From Schistocephalus solidus (lineage: Eukaryota > Platyhelminthes > Cestoda > Diphyllobothriidea > Diphyllobothriidae), in the NCBI GenBank assembly GCA_017591395.1, contig WEDG01002029.1:1-64000 (forward strand): DNA of 64,000 nucleotides, in the 5' to 3' direction. The notes under the pieces were generated by a model, which saw nothing but the letters and a program-made list of their open reading frames with translations, was not told the origin of the DNA and made no database searches. The position numbers and the translations under genes were made by a program. Below, piece by piece: positions 11,400 to 21,720 of the stretch; within the stretch, counting starts at the first letter, position 1; each line of letters starts with the position of its first letter.

Positions 11400-11570
11400 A
11401 TCCTATCACCAATCTCTTCACCGGGCCCAGGTGAAAGTGTGGAATAGATAGCGAGGTAGATGTAGTGCAAGTCTACTTTCATTGTAATTCAGCGCAACTA
11501 ACTGTCCCTGCACCACCCATCTGTGGAACATACGGTGTACCTCGTCAAAAACGATGTTCAAACTTTTATA
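11400..11570 (-). repeat. D-family repeat, partial
   Basis: The reverse complement has caccgtatgttccacagatg, aaagtagacttgcactacatctacc and cctgggcccggtgaagag, in the same order as the D copies at 40.7 and 51.7 kb. Only the first part of the element is present. Confidence 0.55.
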
Positions 11571-11969
11571 TTACCGCACAGACGTCTGCACTGATCTTTT
11601 CGCAGTATGCATGCAAGAACTAAGATAGCATATGGTTTAAAAGGCATCCCCCAGATCACAGAATACGTGAAGACTTGACAGTACAGTAAGTAAAAAGACA
11701 ACTAGATGTATGCACAGTTAGGTTTAATCGCTCGAATAGTTGGCAAACGCTGATACTGTGGTCTGTGCAGAAATGCACTAAGACGGAATGTGCTGTTTTA
11801 ACCTCGTCAATGAGGGTTCGTATGCGAAACAAGAATCTATCAAAAGAGTTGTATCGCAATGAAGACTGAGAACACTGAATCCATCGGTGAGTTATTGCAT
11901 CGTCATCTTGTCTTAAAAGTGAAAAGAGGCTCAAACGCATCAGACGGTTGTAAATTCATAGACAGAATA

Positions 11970-12245
11970 AATTTACCGACAAAGACAAGTGGCCGTCATG
12001 AGCCAATCATCCGTACCCCCAGCGGTTGCAACACGTGAGACTCGACCCCTCGATCTCTTGGTAAGAAATCCAACGCCCTAATCCCTGAGCCATGCACTCC
12101 TTGCATGCTGACAGCGGTGGAAGGGTCTTCCAGGATCACGTCCCGGGACATGCTCAAGCCCCGCTAACTGCCACACAGCGACAAGTATTATAGGCGGAAT
12201 AACCTATTGCGATTGATGAGCGCACCACTAGCATTATTATAAGAG
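11970..12245 (-). mobile_element. S1 SINE with adjoining S1 tail fragment
   Basis: The body accgacaaagacaagtgg with ccgtcatgagccaatcatcc leads into a well-preserved tRNA-like head, read on the minus strand: TGGCTCAGGGATTAGGGCG (A-box-like) and GGGGTCGAGTCTCACG (B-box-like), about 12030-12110. To its right, 12135-12245 is the tail of another S1 copy (gatcacgtcccgg, tcaagccccgc, ataggcggaataac) whose body is absent. Confidence 0.65.
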
Positions 12246-12254
12246 CTGATCACA

Positions 12255-12880
12255 ACCAACTGGACAACGAGTCCGCGGCTCAATGGTTAGGACGCTGGAT
12301 CTCTAACCAACAGGTGGTGATTTTAATCTTCAGGTTTATCAACACCTGGGGTTGTGTATGGCTGACTGGCCAGGGTAAAGATGCCTTATATGGTTGCCTT
12401 AACATGACACGGTGACAGGAACCGTTATATTCAAAAAAAATAATGTTTAAGATTGAGATTAGGGTTCAGTTTAAGTTTGATAATAAGGTCAGATTTGGGG
12501 TAAGGTTAATGATAATATTAACGGTTAAAATTATTATAATCTTAACTCTGGGATATTGGTTTTTAGCAGACTGAGATTTAAGACTGAGGTGATAATTTGC
12601 TTTTATGTTATGGTTAGTGTTCACGCTAAGACACGGGTAGATTTATCTTTTCTGAAATCTACCACAAGGCTACCTATTTAAGTGGGCTGGGCGGTGCCTA
12701 TTCCCGTGTCCTGTTTAGGCGGCCGTACAAGGCATCTCTACCTAAGCCAGAACTGGGCGTTCCAGTATCCCTTGTCTATGTCATTAATTTTAGTCTGCCT
12801 ATGATATTAGCCGCTTTTTGGCTGCTAGCAGGGCCTGACAGAGAGTCCTAAGGCGTAACAGGACGATTATACCCTCTAAC
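12255..12880 (+). mobile_element. S1 SINE in + orientation, interrupted by foldback element F1
   Basis: The left part (12265-12372) is the tRNA-like head (gcggctcaatggttagg as A-box region) and the start of the body (gtatggctgactggcca). The body resumes at about 12743 as taagccagaactgggcgttc, continues with agtatcccttgtctatg, and ends in the S1 tail (tagcagggcctgacagagag, acaggacg) near 12870. Comparison with the S1 copy at 4.3 kb shows that the two parts were once contiguous and that the material between them is an F element. Confidence 0.7.
12372..12742. mobile_element. Foldback element F1 (telomere-like core)
   Basis: The left terminal repeat starts near agatgccttatatgg and the right one ends ccgtacaaggcatct. 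The right arm is the better preserved: cacctatttaagtgggc-like sequence, then attcccgtgtcctgtttagg. The interior is a run of degenerate TTAGGG/TTAAGG-like units on the + strand (agattagggttcag, ggtaaggttaatg). No ORF is present. The element is about 370 bp and lies inside an S1 SINE. A target-site duplication cannot be fixed with confidence because both hosts are eroded. Confidence 0.65.
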
Positions 12881-13955
12881 GCGATTCGTTAATGCCCCAC
12901 TAACACGCTTGCAAGTTCTTTTTTTATTGGGTGATAAATACGGTTCCTTCGGGAAAGCAGAACATTACTTCTGTTTCGGAGGACGAAAGGTGCACATCAA
13001 CACAGTGGAATGAACTACACTACCGGGTTTAGAGACGAGGACTCTGAGTTGATGATGTTAATGCTGGTCGGGACATTCATCTCAGTTCACACCAAGGTCA
13101 CGGCAGCCATGTGCTCATTCGGCGAGCATTTTTGAAAAGCAGGAAAAAGGGGCAGAAAGTCAATGTAAAATATCTTCTGGACAAAATACCAAGCAACTTA
13201 CTATTCTAACAACGAAAGGGTCGCCAATTTTTTTAGACGAGCTAGCAGGTGTAACCCAAACATTGGCTCTTGATTCAGCTGCTTCGAAAGGGGGGAGAGA
13301 ATATTCATTTTGAACAGAATGCTGAGGCGTGGTCGTAGAAAACCAAGTGCATTGACTGTCAACCAGCGTGTTGCGTGAGGGGAGCCCTTGAGAACATGTC
13401 ACTATTGTGGATGAAAAACCGATAACTTAATTGGCTGACACCTTTGATTGGCTAGACTTGCATGTGTATTATTCGTCTACAGCGACGTTGTTCGACCAAT
13501 AACGTGCTGTGACATGAGCTGCAACTGCAACCGAGAAACTGTGTTTTGGGCTAGAGTCATGCATTGCTACAAGCTTAAAAGCTTACCGACAAACAATTCG
13601 CCTATTCTGCTCGTGATTCATCCACAAATGGGTAATAATTAAAAGCATAGATGATTCGCTCGACGCAACGATGAAAGACTGTACTTATTTCCCAAGGCTC
13701 CCCTAACGTGTTGGGTTTGTGGCCACACTCCACGTCTGAGGGAACCCCATAGTTATACTTAACCGTGCCCGATTTCTAGACAATTACTCGTCAAGGAAAT
13801 GTTCCGAAACAAAGGACAGAAGCCTTATTATTATTATTATTAATGCTGACGTTTTTCTTAATTGGGATCCACCTACTCGAACCCTCATGTGTCAAAAGAA
13901 CAGTGACCACTTTGTGCATTGATATTTTCCCGTTGAAACTGGATTTCAGCAAGTT
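12880..13955. other. No supported gene; short (TTA)n tract
   Basis: A short (tta)n microsatellite lies at about 13827-13843. The small ORFs (80 and 64 aa) are unrecognised. Near 13870-13900 a minus-strand gggttcgagtaggtgg resembles a B box, but no A box is visible. Confidence 0.4.
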
Positions 13956-14054
13956 CTTTTATGTTGCCATAACTATCTGATGTATATCCTGATCATCAGT
14001 TACTTTAAGAGTTTGGACGATCAACTGGTGTCTGGAAGCGTGAAGAAGGAGTGG

Positions 14055-14290
14055 AGCTGACAACCACAAATTTATAAGTGGTTTTGGTAGGTTTGAATAA
14101 TTCTTTTGGCCCAAATGTGTAAAACACCGTGGTCTTGGGGGAATTCTAACCCATGACAACAAAGACGAGGGTTAACGAACAGCAGATTGGGTAAAATGAA
14201 GTGTAAAAATCTGTCAAAACCCCTAGTAATTACTTGCGCCAGATAGTCACCTAGGTGATTCCAGATTGATTGCTTAGGAAATTCTGCTTG
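14055..14290 (-). repeat. S2 tRNA-like repeat, minus copy
   Basis: On the minus strand gttcgttaaccctcgtcttt is followed by gttgtcatgggttagaattc and ccccaagaccacgg. This parallels the + copy that follows (tggttaaacttatgcc, gttatgagttggaaaccc). The B-box-like ATGGGTTAGAATTCCC supports a tRNA-derived origin. Copy borders are approximate. Confidence 0.45.
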
Positions 14291-14296
14291 TACAGT

Positions 14297-14515
14297 TAGC
14301 TTACTGTAGCAGAATTGGTAGATTCCGTACGGTGCAGTAGGCTCGGCGAGTAACTTGACCAAAGTTTGATAAAACTTACGGCTCCCGGTGGGGCCTCGTA
14401 GCTCAGCTGGCTAGAGTGTTGGTTAAACTTATGCCTTCTTCTTGTTGTTATGAGTTGGAAACCCATCGAAGCCACCGAGTTTTTCATAATTTGGTTAAAT
14501 AGAGGATGAATACAT
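14297..14515 (+). mobile_element. S2 tRNA-derived repeat, plus copy
   Basis: The sequence cctcgtagctcagctggcta at 14394-14413, followed by gagtgttgg, is an excellent match to a tRNA A box. gagttggaaacccatc about 50 nt later is a degraded B box. It is followed by ccaccgag and tttggttaaatag, a tail shared with the copy at 18.2 kb (caactgagctttac, gttgggtcaaagg). The leader gcttactgtagcagaattgg (14301-14320) also recurs at 18.13 kb. I interpret it as a SINE. It could not act as a tRNA because the anticodon region and acceptor stem do not pair sensibly. Confidence 0.6.
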
Positions 14516-14611
14516 CGCCAGGGCAAAATAGTGCATATCTCATTAGTATAAATCTTTTGCTCATGAATCCAACACCATGCGATAATTATCTTGGCTTGGA
14601 AAGCTGCAAGG

Positions 14612-14780
14612 TAGGGTTACCTTGCATGGCCGCCTTAACAGGACACGGCCGAAGAAGCCACCGCAATACATGTGGCTATGCTCTAAATTCCTCTCTGAAA
14701 TTTACCGTAAGTTCACCTAATTTATGCGGGTGGGTGGTTCATATTCCCGCGTTTCGTTTGGATGGCCACACACGGCATCC
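14612..14780. mobile_element. Foldback element F2, core-less
   Basis: The left arm ttgcatggccgccttaacag with gacacgg and the right arm attcccgcgtttcgtttgga with tggccacacacggcat are inverted relatives of the F1/F3 ends. Only about 30 bp separate the inner borders (ctctaaattcctctctgaaa), so this copy has lost the telomere-like core or never had it. Confidence 0.6.
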
Positions 14781-15063
14781 CTATCGGCTGAAATCTCACA
14801 ACATTACTCGGTCATCATTTCGAATATGTTGAATTGAGTAGAGGACTTAGGGTCGTGCTGCAAATGGCCCGCCTCCATGTGAACTTTGTGGAATTTTTAC
14901 CGATTTGAGATCTGAGCCGCAGTTATTTTAGCTTGGCACATGCAGTCGGGATTTTGCCCTTTGTCACATACGTAGACGGGCTGATGAGCGCTGTGAGAAC
15001 CAAGTCATGCCTACCATTAGTAGTCTTTTGACATAGTTTTGCCACCGAAGCAAAATGAGTGAA

Positions 15064-15163
<100 letters not shown>

Positions 15164-15179
15164 GGAGAAGGAGGAAGAG

Positions 15180-16280
15180 CTTTAGGTAGAAGCTGCACAC
15201 ATTGGCCTCCATTTAAGGTAACTCGCGCGCAACTAAAGCGTGATGCGCTCCCTGCCCTTGGGACGCGACGACTAAGCAATCCTCTGCTTTGCCAAAAGCT
15301 TAAAATATCAAAATACCCTATAGTCTGATGACAAATCAGAGCCTACCACTGTCAAACCCACAATAATCTTTGACTGTCACTCAGTCAAAAACAAATAGCC
15401 ACAAAGTCCGATGTGTTAGTGAACTCGTTATGGCAGTTACCACCTATTAGGTTGCCATTATCTTTGATCCGATAAAAGTTACTAACACCACAATATCCAT
15501 TTTCTTCTGATGAAGAAAAACTGTCGTAAGCATGAAAACTAAACGTACGAAACAGGCAGGTAGATGGCTGAAAAAAAGCAGTTAGATGGAAAAATAAATA
15601 AATGTGATTAAGTGAACCTTAATTTCATACCATTTCCATTAATTGTACACTTTTTTCCTGCACATTTGATTCCTATAGATACCTTACCGAGGCTGCAGGT
15701 CAGCCTCTTCTAGCTTTCTGTCGTTTGGTCTGAAGAATGGGCTAGCATTGGCTGCGTATGCGAGCCCTATTCTGCCAGACACAGCTGCCACGTCGTTGTC
15801 TCCACCTCCATGTGCCCTTGTCAGCGCACATAAACGAGCCTAAACAATCTCAGGCCCAAAACCCTTACCGAAACACAGTCAGACTGCGGGAAAAGAAACA
15901 TTAATGAAGTTAGAACAGATGGCGAAGTCTCATTAGGAGGAACCATTAAGGTCCTTATCGTGCAAATCTGTTGGATAAAGGCAGAGCACTGGGAAAACCG
16001 TCCTTACAGGACCCATTTTGGGGGCAAAGTGTAGGACAGTGTGACGCGACACACACACACACACTCCCCCCTCCTATCCTCTTTTAGCCACAGGGCAGAA
16101 AAGTACACAAGTGCCGTTATGGTGCTTGCGCTAATTTGCATAGTCAAACACTGATTAACATGCACAATTATTTTCTAGGTGAACGACGTGTAAACCTTCT
16201 ATTGCAGCTCAACTAAAATGACTGTTGTTACCAAAAGGGCAGCTGACTCAGGTCAAGATTAAAGGAATCACCTTTGGTTG
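15180..16280. other. No supported gene; small (CA)n
   Basis: A short (ca)n tract lies at about 16050-16065. The moderately GC-rich patch at 15690-16080 shows no ORF or repeat match that I can name. Confidence 0.4.
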
Positions 16281-16284
16281 GGCA

Positions 16285-16686
16285 GGAATGCCTTGTATGG
16301 GCACCTAAACAGGACACGGGAATAAGAACCTTCCTGCCCACTTGAAATGAATGGCCCTAGAGTAAATTTCAGAAAGGGTTAGGATACGCATGCCTTAACG
16401 CTAACAATAACCCCGGTAGAAAATTAAACTGTCATCTTAATGTTAACCCTATCCCTACTCTAAACATAAACCCTTCAGTTAACACGATAATAACCTAACC
16501 CTTAAACTTATAATGATCCTTATCTCAACTCTGACCTTAACCTCAAACTTTAACCTATGTCTAGACTTGACCCCAACCCCCAGCTCAAGCTTAAACATAA
16601 TTTCCTCGTAATTTCGGGCAAAGTCACATGTATTGTGGATGGTTTCTTGTCTTGTATCCTGTCTAGGCGGCCATGTAAGGCATCTT
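16285..16686. mobile_element. Foldback element F3 (telomere-like core)
   Basis: The left arm atgccttgtatgggcacc with taaacaggacacgggaataa and the right arm tgtatcctgtctaggcgg with ccatgtaaggcat are inverted copies of one another. The inner left arm continues cctgcccacttgaaatgaat. The core (about 16380-16610) is a C-strand array of degenerate CCCTAA/CCTTAA units (gttaaccctatccctactct, taacctaaccctt). This is the best-preserved family member with both termini and a core. Confidence 0.75.
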
Positions 16687-16689
16687 TTT

Positions 16690-18125
16690 CTTGAATTGTT
16701 GGCAGCTTATTATCAACGTGCAGACTTCGAGAAATTTGCCCTCACCGGTTACTTCATTCGACCAACCAAGGCGGACCTGTTCGCAACCAGGTGGCAATTC
16801 CAAATGGTTTGTTTTATCATAGGGAAAAGATCAATGTTCAAATGAATGAAAGATGTTCAAATAAGGCGAAGGTATTTTGTATTCAGTTTTTCACAGTTTT
16901 TGTATGTTCAAAGCGTCTCTTTTTAAAAAAGAGTTATTTAAACTGTTTTCGATATTATGCTAAAATTTTGATTTGGAAAAATCGTGCGGTACCTATGACT
17001 TAACTTATGCTCAGAATATGCAAATCTTACCTCATACGTTAGATGCACAGTAGCGCTCTTGATTATTACTACGTTATTTGATTAATGTCTTTGGTGTAGT
17101 TAAAAGCAATAAGGTTACAAGTACCGTATTTTCACTATAAGGTACCTGTAACTAAAACACTTTCTCTCTAATCAGAACCGATTTCGCGGACTAAATGATG
17201 TTCTCCGGCTTTTTCTATGTTATAATTTTCGCAAAAATTCAACTCACCATTCTTCAAGCCTATCAAAGTGGTAAGTTTCCGATGCAAAATTTAGGATTTC
17301 GTATTTATACAAATTTAAAAATGTCGATTTCACGATGGTAATTTGACGAATATTACAATTTGATGCCATTTCCAAGACCCTAGGCATCGCTTACTATACG
17401 AATCGTGCCCGCATTCTACTGTACTACTTCTTAAACGCGAGAGAAACGTACATAGTAAAGTAAAGAAGAGGACGGATATAATGCCGGATCAATTTGTTTA
17501 TTAAGCGGAGCTTTTGAAGTTTGGCAGGAGTTCATCGTTAGAATCGTAGCAACTAAAGATAAAATCACACTGGCAGGGGATGTAGGCCAATTGACTATGA
17601 ATTATCAAAGTTTGAAGAGGACTGCGCAGGGCTCTGTATGGCGGCGCAAGTTCGATTCATCGATCGATGGGGTACTCATCCGATGCCCAAGCTTCAATTA
17701 ATTCTTGGTTCACCTTAATTTCCGATGTGGGTGATTATCTTGATTGCTGCGAATTTTCCCTCATGGCCCGTTTTGTTATTATGGACATTTTCTTACGGTG
17801 ATTCATCGTCGCCTTTTATGTGTTTTAATTTATAACCGACAACCTCCATTAAACTGCCTAAACACTGAGAATTCTAAACAGCACCACAGTCTCAACTTAA
17901 GAAATGCTCAGGTCATGTGCTAGACAATGACGTATCTTCGGCCTGAGGAGTTTCGTCCTTCGGTAAGGCATCTTGTTCACTTTTTAGATTAAGGAAAGTA
18001 CTTTTATGCGGAAGTGTTTTTCACTTTAGAAACCTAACTGTTTATATGTCGACTCAATTCATCATATGCTTCTACCTTGGTTTTATGGTGAAATCACGCT
18101 AAATTTTTAAGGAAAGTCTACTAAG
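16690..18125. other. No supported feature
   Basis: Mostly AT-rich DNA with chance ORFs up to 70 aa. A tRNA-like GCAAGTTCGATTCATCG is visible at about 17646-17662, but it has no A box at a proper distance. Confidence 0.4.
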
Positions 18126-18130
18126 GCAGG

Positions 18131-18265
18131 CAGCTTACAGTAGCAGAATCGGATTACGCCTAGTGTTGGGGACTCGTAGCTCCTGTCCTGATTACATAGT
18201 TTCGAATCCCACCTAGGCAACTGAGCTTTACAAAGTTGGGTCAAAGGGAATCAAATTTTAGTTAT
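18131..18265 (+). mobile_element. S2 tRNA-like repeat
   Basis: The leader gcttacagtagcagaatcgg is the same as at 14.30 kb. It is followed by gactcgtagctcctgtcctg and a good B box, gtttcgaatcccacc (18200-18214), then caactgagctttacaaagtt. The A-box region is degraded compared with the 14.39-kb copy, while the B box is better kept. Confidence 0.55.
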
Positions 18266-18569
18266 CATCGCATAAGAAAACATTTTTTCGCTCCTACGGG
18301 GAATTATCAAAATTTTGATGTTTTCGATGATTTTTATTGAGCCTGTGCCTGTAGGTCTGATCGCATTTTTTTCCCTCCAGTAACCAAAATTTCGAGAAAA
18401 TTGAATACTAACCGTAGTTACGGACCTACATAATGCCTATTGATTCATAGACACCTTTGAAATTTATTTTTATTTATTTCCCAGTCCCATAAAAGTTAAC
18501 TTAACTGAAAAAACTTCAAGTGGAAAACGGTGCAGAGCGGTTGAGCCAATTCTTCAGGCAGTCAAAGGG

Positions 18570-19400
18570 TGAACTGACAGTTTGAGCGTCATTTCTGACG
18601 ATGTCCACCGTGCGCTTCACATCAGGGCTGCGGTAAAGCCGTCAACCTGCTTGTGAATTAGTTTATAAAGAGAGGAAATTTGCGCAGCAACTTCCACACA
18701 CTCTCGTTCATTACCCCTGGTTAAGAAAGGGTAAAATGGATGCGAGATGGGATTGACCGCTGTTAGCTGGCACGGCGTGAAACTACAGCACCTGGTCTAC
18801 GCAAATACACTCAGGATTTCATATATCATGCTGAGTGGGAATGTCATGAAGGCCACATTAATAAGGAGCTATTGCAGGAGAACTGAGTAAGCCCGTCAGT
18901 TGCCAGCCTTACATGCCATATCTTTTAAAATACTGAGTGATGAAAGCGCGTCAGACTATTTATAACGCTGCATATGAATTAAGACAGTCCAGTGCTTTCT
19001 CGCTTCCTCTCCCCTGAAATTGTCCGAGTCGGTCTACCAACTGAAGCCAAGGCGGGAGGGGCAAATTGGCTTCAAGGGCCACGTACACGACCCGGCCCCC
19101 ATCCACAGCAAACCAGGATTTCACACAAGGGGTTGGAGGGATCGGATCTAACAGGTGTTTAAGTGCCATAAAAGCTACATTATGAAGAAGTAATTTCAGC
19201 CTCACCTTCAGTTAACCACTCGGACCCTCTGGACAAACACACCGGGCTAACTATGTGGTTTGATTTTAATCGTCAGCTGTCAATCTTCGAAGCCACTGAA
19301 TTAAGCGCATGATTTAAGTCTCAAGAACGTCAGATTGTTTACGGTGAAGCAAATGTGCTGAGAGTCGACCCGATTCATTTTTTTCATTTCCTTCAGTACT
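18570..19400 (+). repeat. D-family repeat, long copy
   Basis: The copy starts with tctgacgatgtccaccgtgc, the D 5' signature. It later contains aatgtcatgaaggccacatt and aataaggagctattgcagg, and an agcgcatgatttaag, tgtttacggtgaagcaaat, tgctgagagtcgaccc block. The same blocks are shared with the 43.4-44.0 kb copy. No reading frame matches a known protein. Confidence 0.6.
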
Positions 19401-20560
19401 CGATTATGCAAGCAGATCACACAATTTGGGACCTAAAACAATCCGTCTTTTTGCATTTAGCACACAACAGAGTTTTATGCAAAGGGGTGAAATGCGCGGA
19501 TCTCAGATGAGCCCTGATGAAGAAACCGAATAACACACTTTCCACTTAAGTGAGATTAGAAGGACCTGATAAATGCAGCACACAGGTAATTCATGACGAC
19601 AGTGTTGATCTGCCGCCCAGTCAGTAAGCACTTAATAGGGTCGAAATGAAGCTGCATGAGTATTCTGTGCTTACGAGTGAACAGACAGTTTTACCTCTCC
19701 TGGTGACCGAGGTTAACGACCAACATCCATACTGTCTAGCAATTGTGAGCCACCAAGCCGGATAATCTTACATAGCTCACAACAACGTCTTATCGGAAGA
19801 GCGGGTATGTAATGCAATTTATTACAGCAAGGCTTCCTCAAAAACTACCATGGTCTTGACTTCACGTTAAGGTTAACGTCGCACACCGACCGGAGGCCAG
19901 AATAAGCACCTGGATCCTATTTACAAGGAACAAACTCAAACCACGTCCTCGTGCCAGTGTGTTCTGGTGCGTTTCTGAAATTGATTGTTTGCACAATTTT
20001 ACGGCTGTAATGCAATGGAAACTGAAAATCGTGTTGTGAGTACGTAACATGATTGTTCATGGCTAAAAACATATGTTCCTTTTGAAGCCTATCATTATAA
20101 ACGAAACTTCCACATTCAGCTGTGCTATCATTAAGATTCAAGCGAAAATTTGGTGAGCAAAGGTTTTAATATAATCAATATAGTTGAATTTGTAGGAAAA
20201 AAAACTTGTGAGATGTGACCAATGTATGCGTCGGTATACGGACACGCATCGTGCCTCTTTCTTCGAAAAAACTGGATCAGGATCCTAAGGAGCCTGAATT
20301 TCCCGATTCTCTCTAGAGCCCACCCACAGAGACAGTCGTAGAAAAGTGTAATATGTGGCACAAGGGACGTAGTATTTATAGGGCGTAGTTGGGAGACCAA
20401 AATACACTTACTATATTTTACAATCCTAGTTTCCGTGGCTGTGATTAGTATTTGATAGGATGATTGCCTGTCGGTCCGTGCAAGGGTCGTTAGTTGGTGT
20501 GATATTATTACCGTTGTCGATTCTTAGCGCTTCGCTTATGCGGCAAATTAGTCCGCTATT
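19400..20560. other. No supported feature
   Basis: Chance ORFs on the minus strand (62-89 aa, 19862-20400) overlap one another in different frames and match nothing I know. No repeat seen elsewhere in the window is visible. Confidence 0.4.
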
Positions 20561-20574
20561 ACATGGATTGCTTG

Positions 20575-21390
20575 TCAGCTGCATCTTCTTCGTGCCAGGC
20601 CAAATCGTATTGTAGAATCAGGAACCGGAATGTCATTGCATTTGTCAATTGAATACGAGTCGGATAAACAGGACTCAAGCAACTCATAGCTCACGCGAAT
20701 TTCACCTCTTGCAAAAACTTTGACCTAACCAAGCTTCAAGATTGCGACCGGGTCCCGTGGAGCGAGCCACAATCTGGGAGTTTGCTTCATTAGTTCACAC
20801 TGCTGTGCATGCTCAGCCATTCGCGTTCATTGTAGCCTCTCATTTTCTCCTAGATAGTTGCTGCTGCATGCTCGGTCACTCGCGTGCGGAGTAGTCTCCC
20901 AGGTTCTCCGACCTATTGGCTTTGTCCGCAACTGCACCAGACCCAGTTAACGACTCCCGACGTTTCCTGCCTTGGCACAGGGTCTTTCGGTCGCATGACC
21001 TGGCGTGTGATGGTTGCTCCCAGCCTGTGTGCACCTCCAACTCCGAGTAGTGGTGAATTGACGTGGCTGACGACTTCCGAGACGTTCTTCACGTACGGGA
21101 ACGCGTGCCAAAATTTGGGACTTCCTGAAGATTGTTGATAATCACGTTTACGTATGCAGTGGTTGAAGAAGGTGCGTGCGTATCCTTTCGCTCTAAGGAC
21201 CCGGCGAATATATTGTAATTCAGCAACTCTGTCTTCCGGTTCACTGCGATGCGTCTTTACATGTCAATATAGCACCTGTATGCGATTTTTTTTGTGGCTA
21301 ATTGGGTGGTCGCTGTTGAAACTCAGTACTTGCATCCTATTTCTCGCTTTTGTGAACACTTTAATAATCAGGTGGGAAGAAAGCTGACAA
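20575..21390 (-). pseudogene. PLE fragment: RT thumb, connector and GIY-YIG endonuclease
   Basis: Read on the minus strand from 21390 down, it gives KVFTKARNRMQVLSFNSDHP and ISHKK, then EPEDRVAELQYIRRVLRAKGYA, connector KFWHAFPYVKNVSEVV, RPKDPVPRQETSGVVN, and the endonuclease core WCSCGQSQ-stop-VGEPGRLLRTRVTEH (about 20860-20945). It ends with YELLESCLSDSYSIDKCND (about 20610-20690). These blocks follow the standard PLE order. The tyrosine of the YVGE motif has become a TAG stop and there are further frame changes. The copy is 5'-truncated within the RT at about 21390, where a plus-strand PLE 3' fragment begins. The overlapping plus-strand ORFs at 20884-21387 are shadows. Confidence 0.8.
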
Positions 21391-21720
21391 TTAACGGTCC
21401 GGGTGAAAGCGGGCCGAATTGCCAAGTCATCATCACAACAAGGATCGATAACCGTGATGAAATCAGGCGATTAGTGACCGAGCACGAACCGACAAGCAAT
21501 CATCGCATCAATTACGACCTCCGACAAGGACCACGATGACTACCAAATATAGCAGACATGTGTTTGCCTGGCAAACACGCATTATAAATACTGTGCCCCT
21601 TGTGCCACCTTTCACCATTTTGTGTGACTTTCGCTGATGAAAAGTTCGATGAAGAATCAGAAACGTCATGCTAATAAAACTCTCGTTCCATTGGTTGTGT
21701 CTCCTTCTTCGCCATTTATG
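21385..21720 (+). mobile_element. PLE C-terminal tail and 3' flank fragment
   Basis: The frame at about 21375-21540 reads IDNRDEIRRLVTEHEP and YDLRQGPR, which resembles the low-complexity basic C-terminal tail that follows the endonuclease in this PLE type. It is followed by tataaatactgtg (21583-21595), a hammerhead-like motif (21633-21667) and a ctctcgtt/ccttcttcg block. The same order is seen in the 3' flank of PLE copy 1 (3880-3990). The fragment is back-to-back with the minus-strand PLE fragment at 20575-21390. The tail identification is less secure than the 3' flank match. Confidence 0.5.
21630..21670 (+). ncRNA. Hammerhead-ribozyme-like motif (H2)
   Basis: An intact core CTGATGA (21633-21639) is separated by 19 nt from GAAAC (21660-21664), followed by GTCA. 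The core residues of a hammerhead are all present, but the intervening 19 nt do not fold into a good stem II by eye. It may be an eroded copy of a once active PLE ribozyme. Its context is shared with H1 at 3.9 kb. Confidence 0.35.

Noticed and set aside
14394..14470. Possible functional tRNA gene (very good A box)
   Set aside because: Acceptor and anticodon stems do not pair, the B box is degraded, and related repeats occur at 14.06-14.29 and 18.1 kb, so it is a SINE-like repeat.
15505..15545. CTGATGAAG...GAAAAC near 15.51 kb as another hammerhead
   Set aside because: CTTCTGATGAAG is its own small hairpin, the second box is GAAAAC, and the flanks do not match H1-H3.
19510..19540. CTGATGAAGAAACC as a hammerhead core
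   Set aside because: The two boxes are too close to hold a stem II.
20780..20930. Diverged 60-bp tandem duplication around tgcatgctc
   Set aside because: Similarity between the two units is low, and the region is explained by the minus-strand PLE endonuclease.
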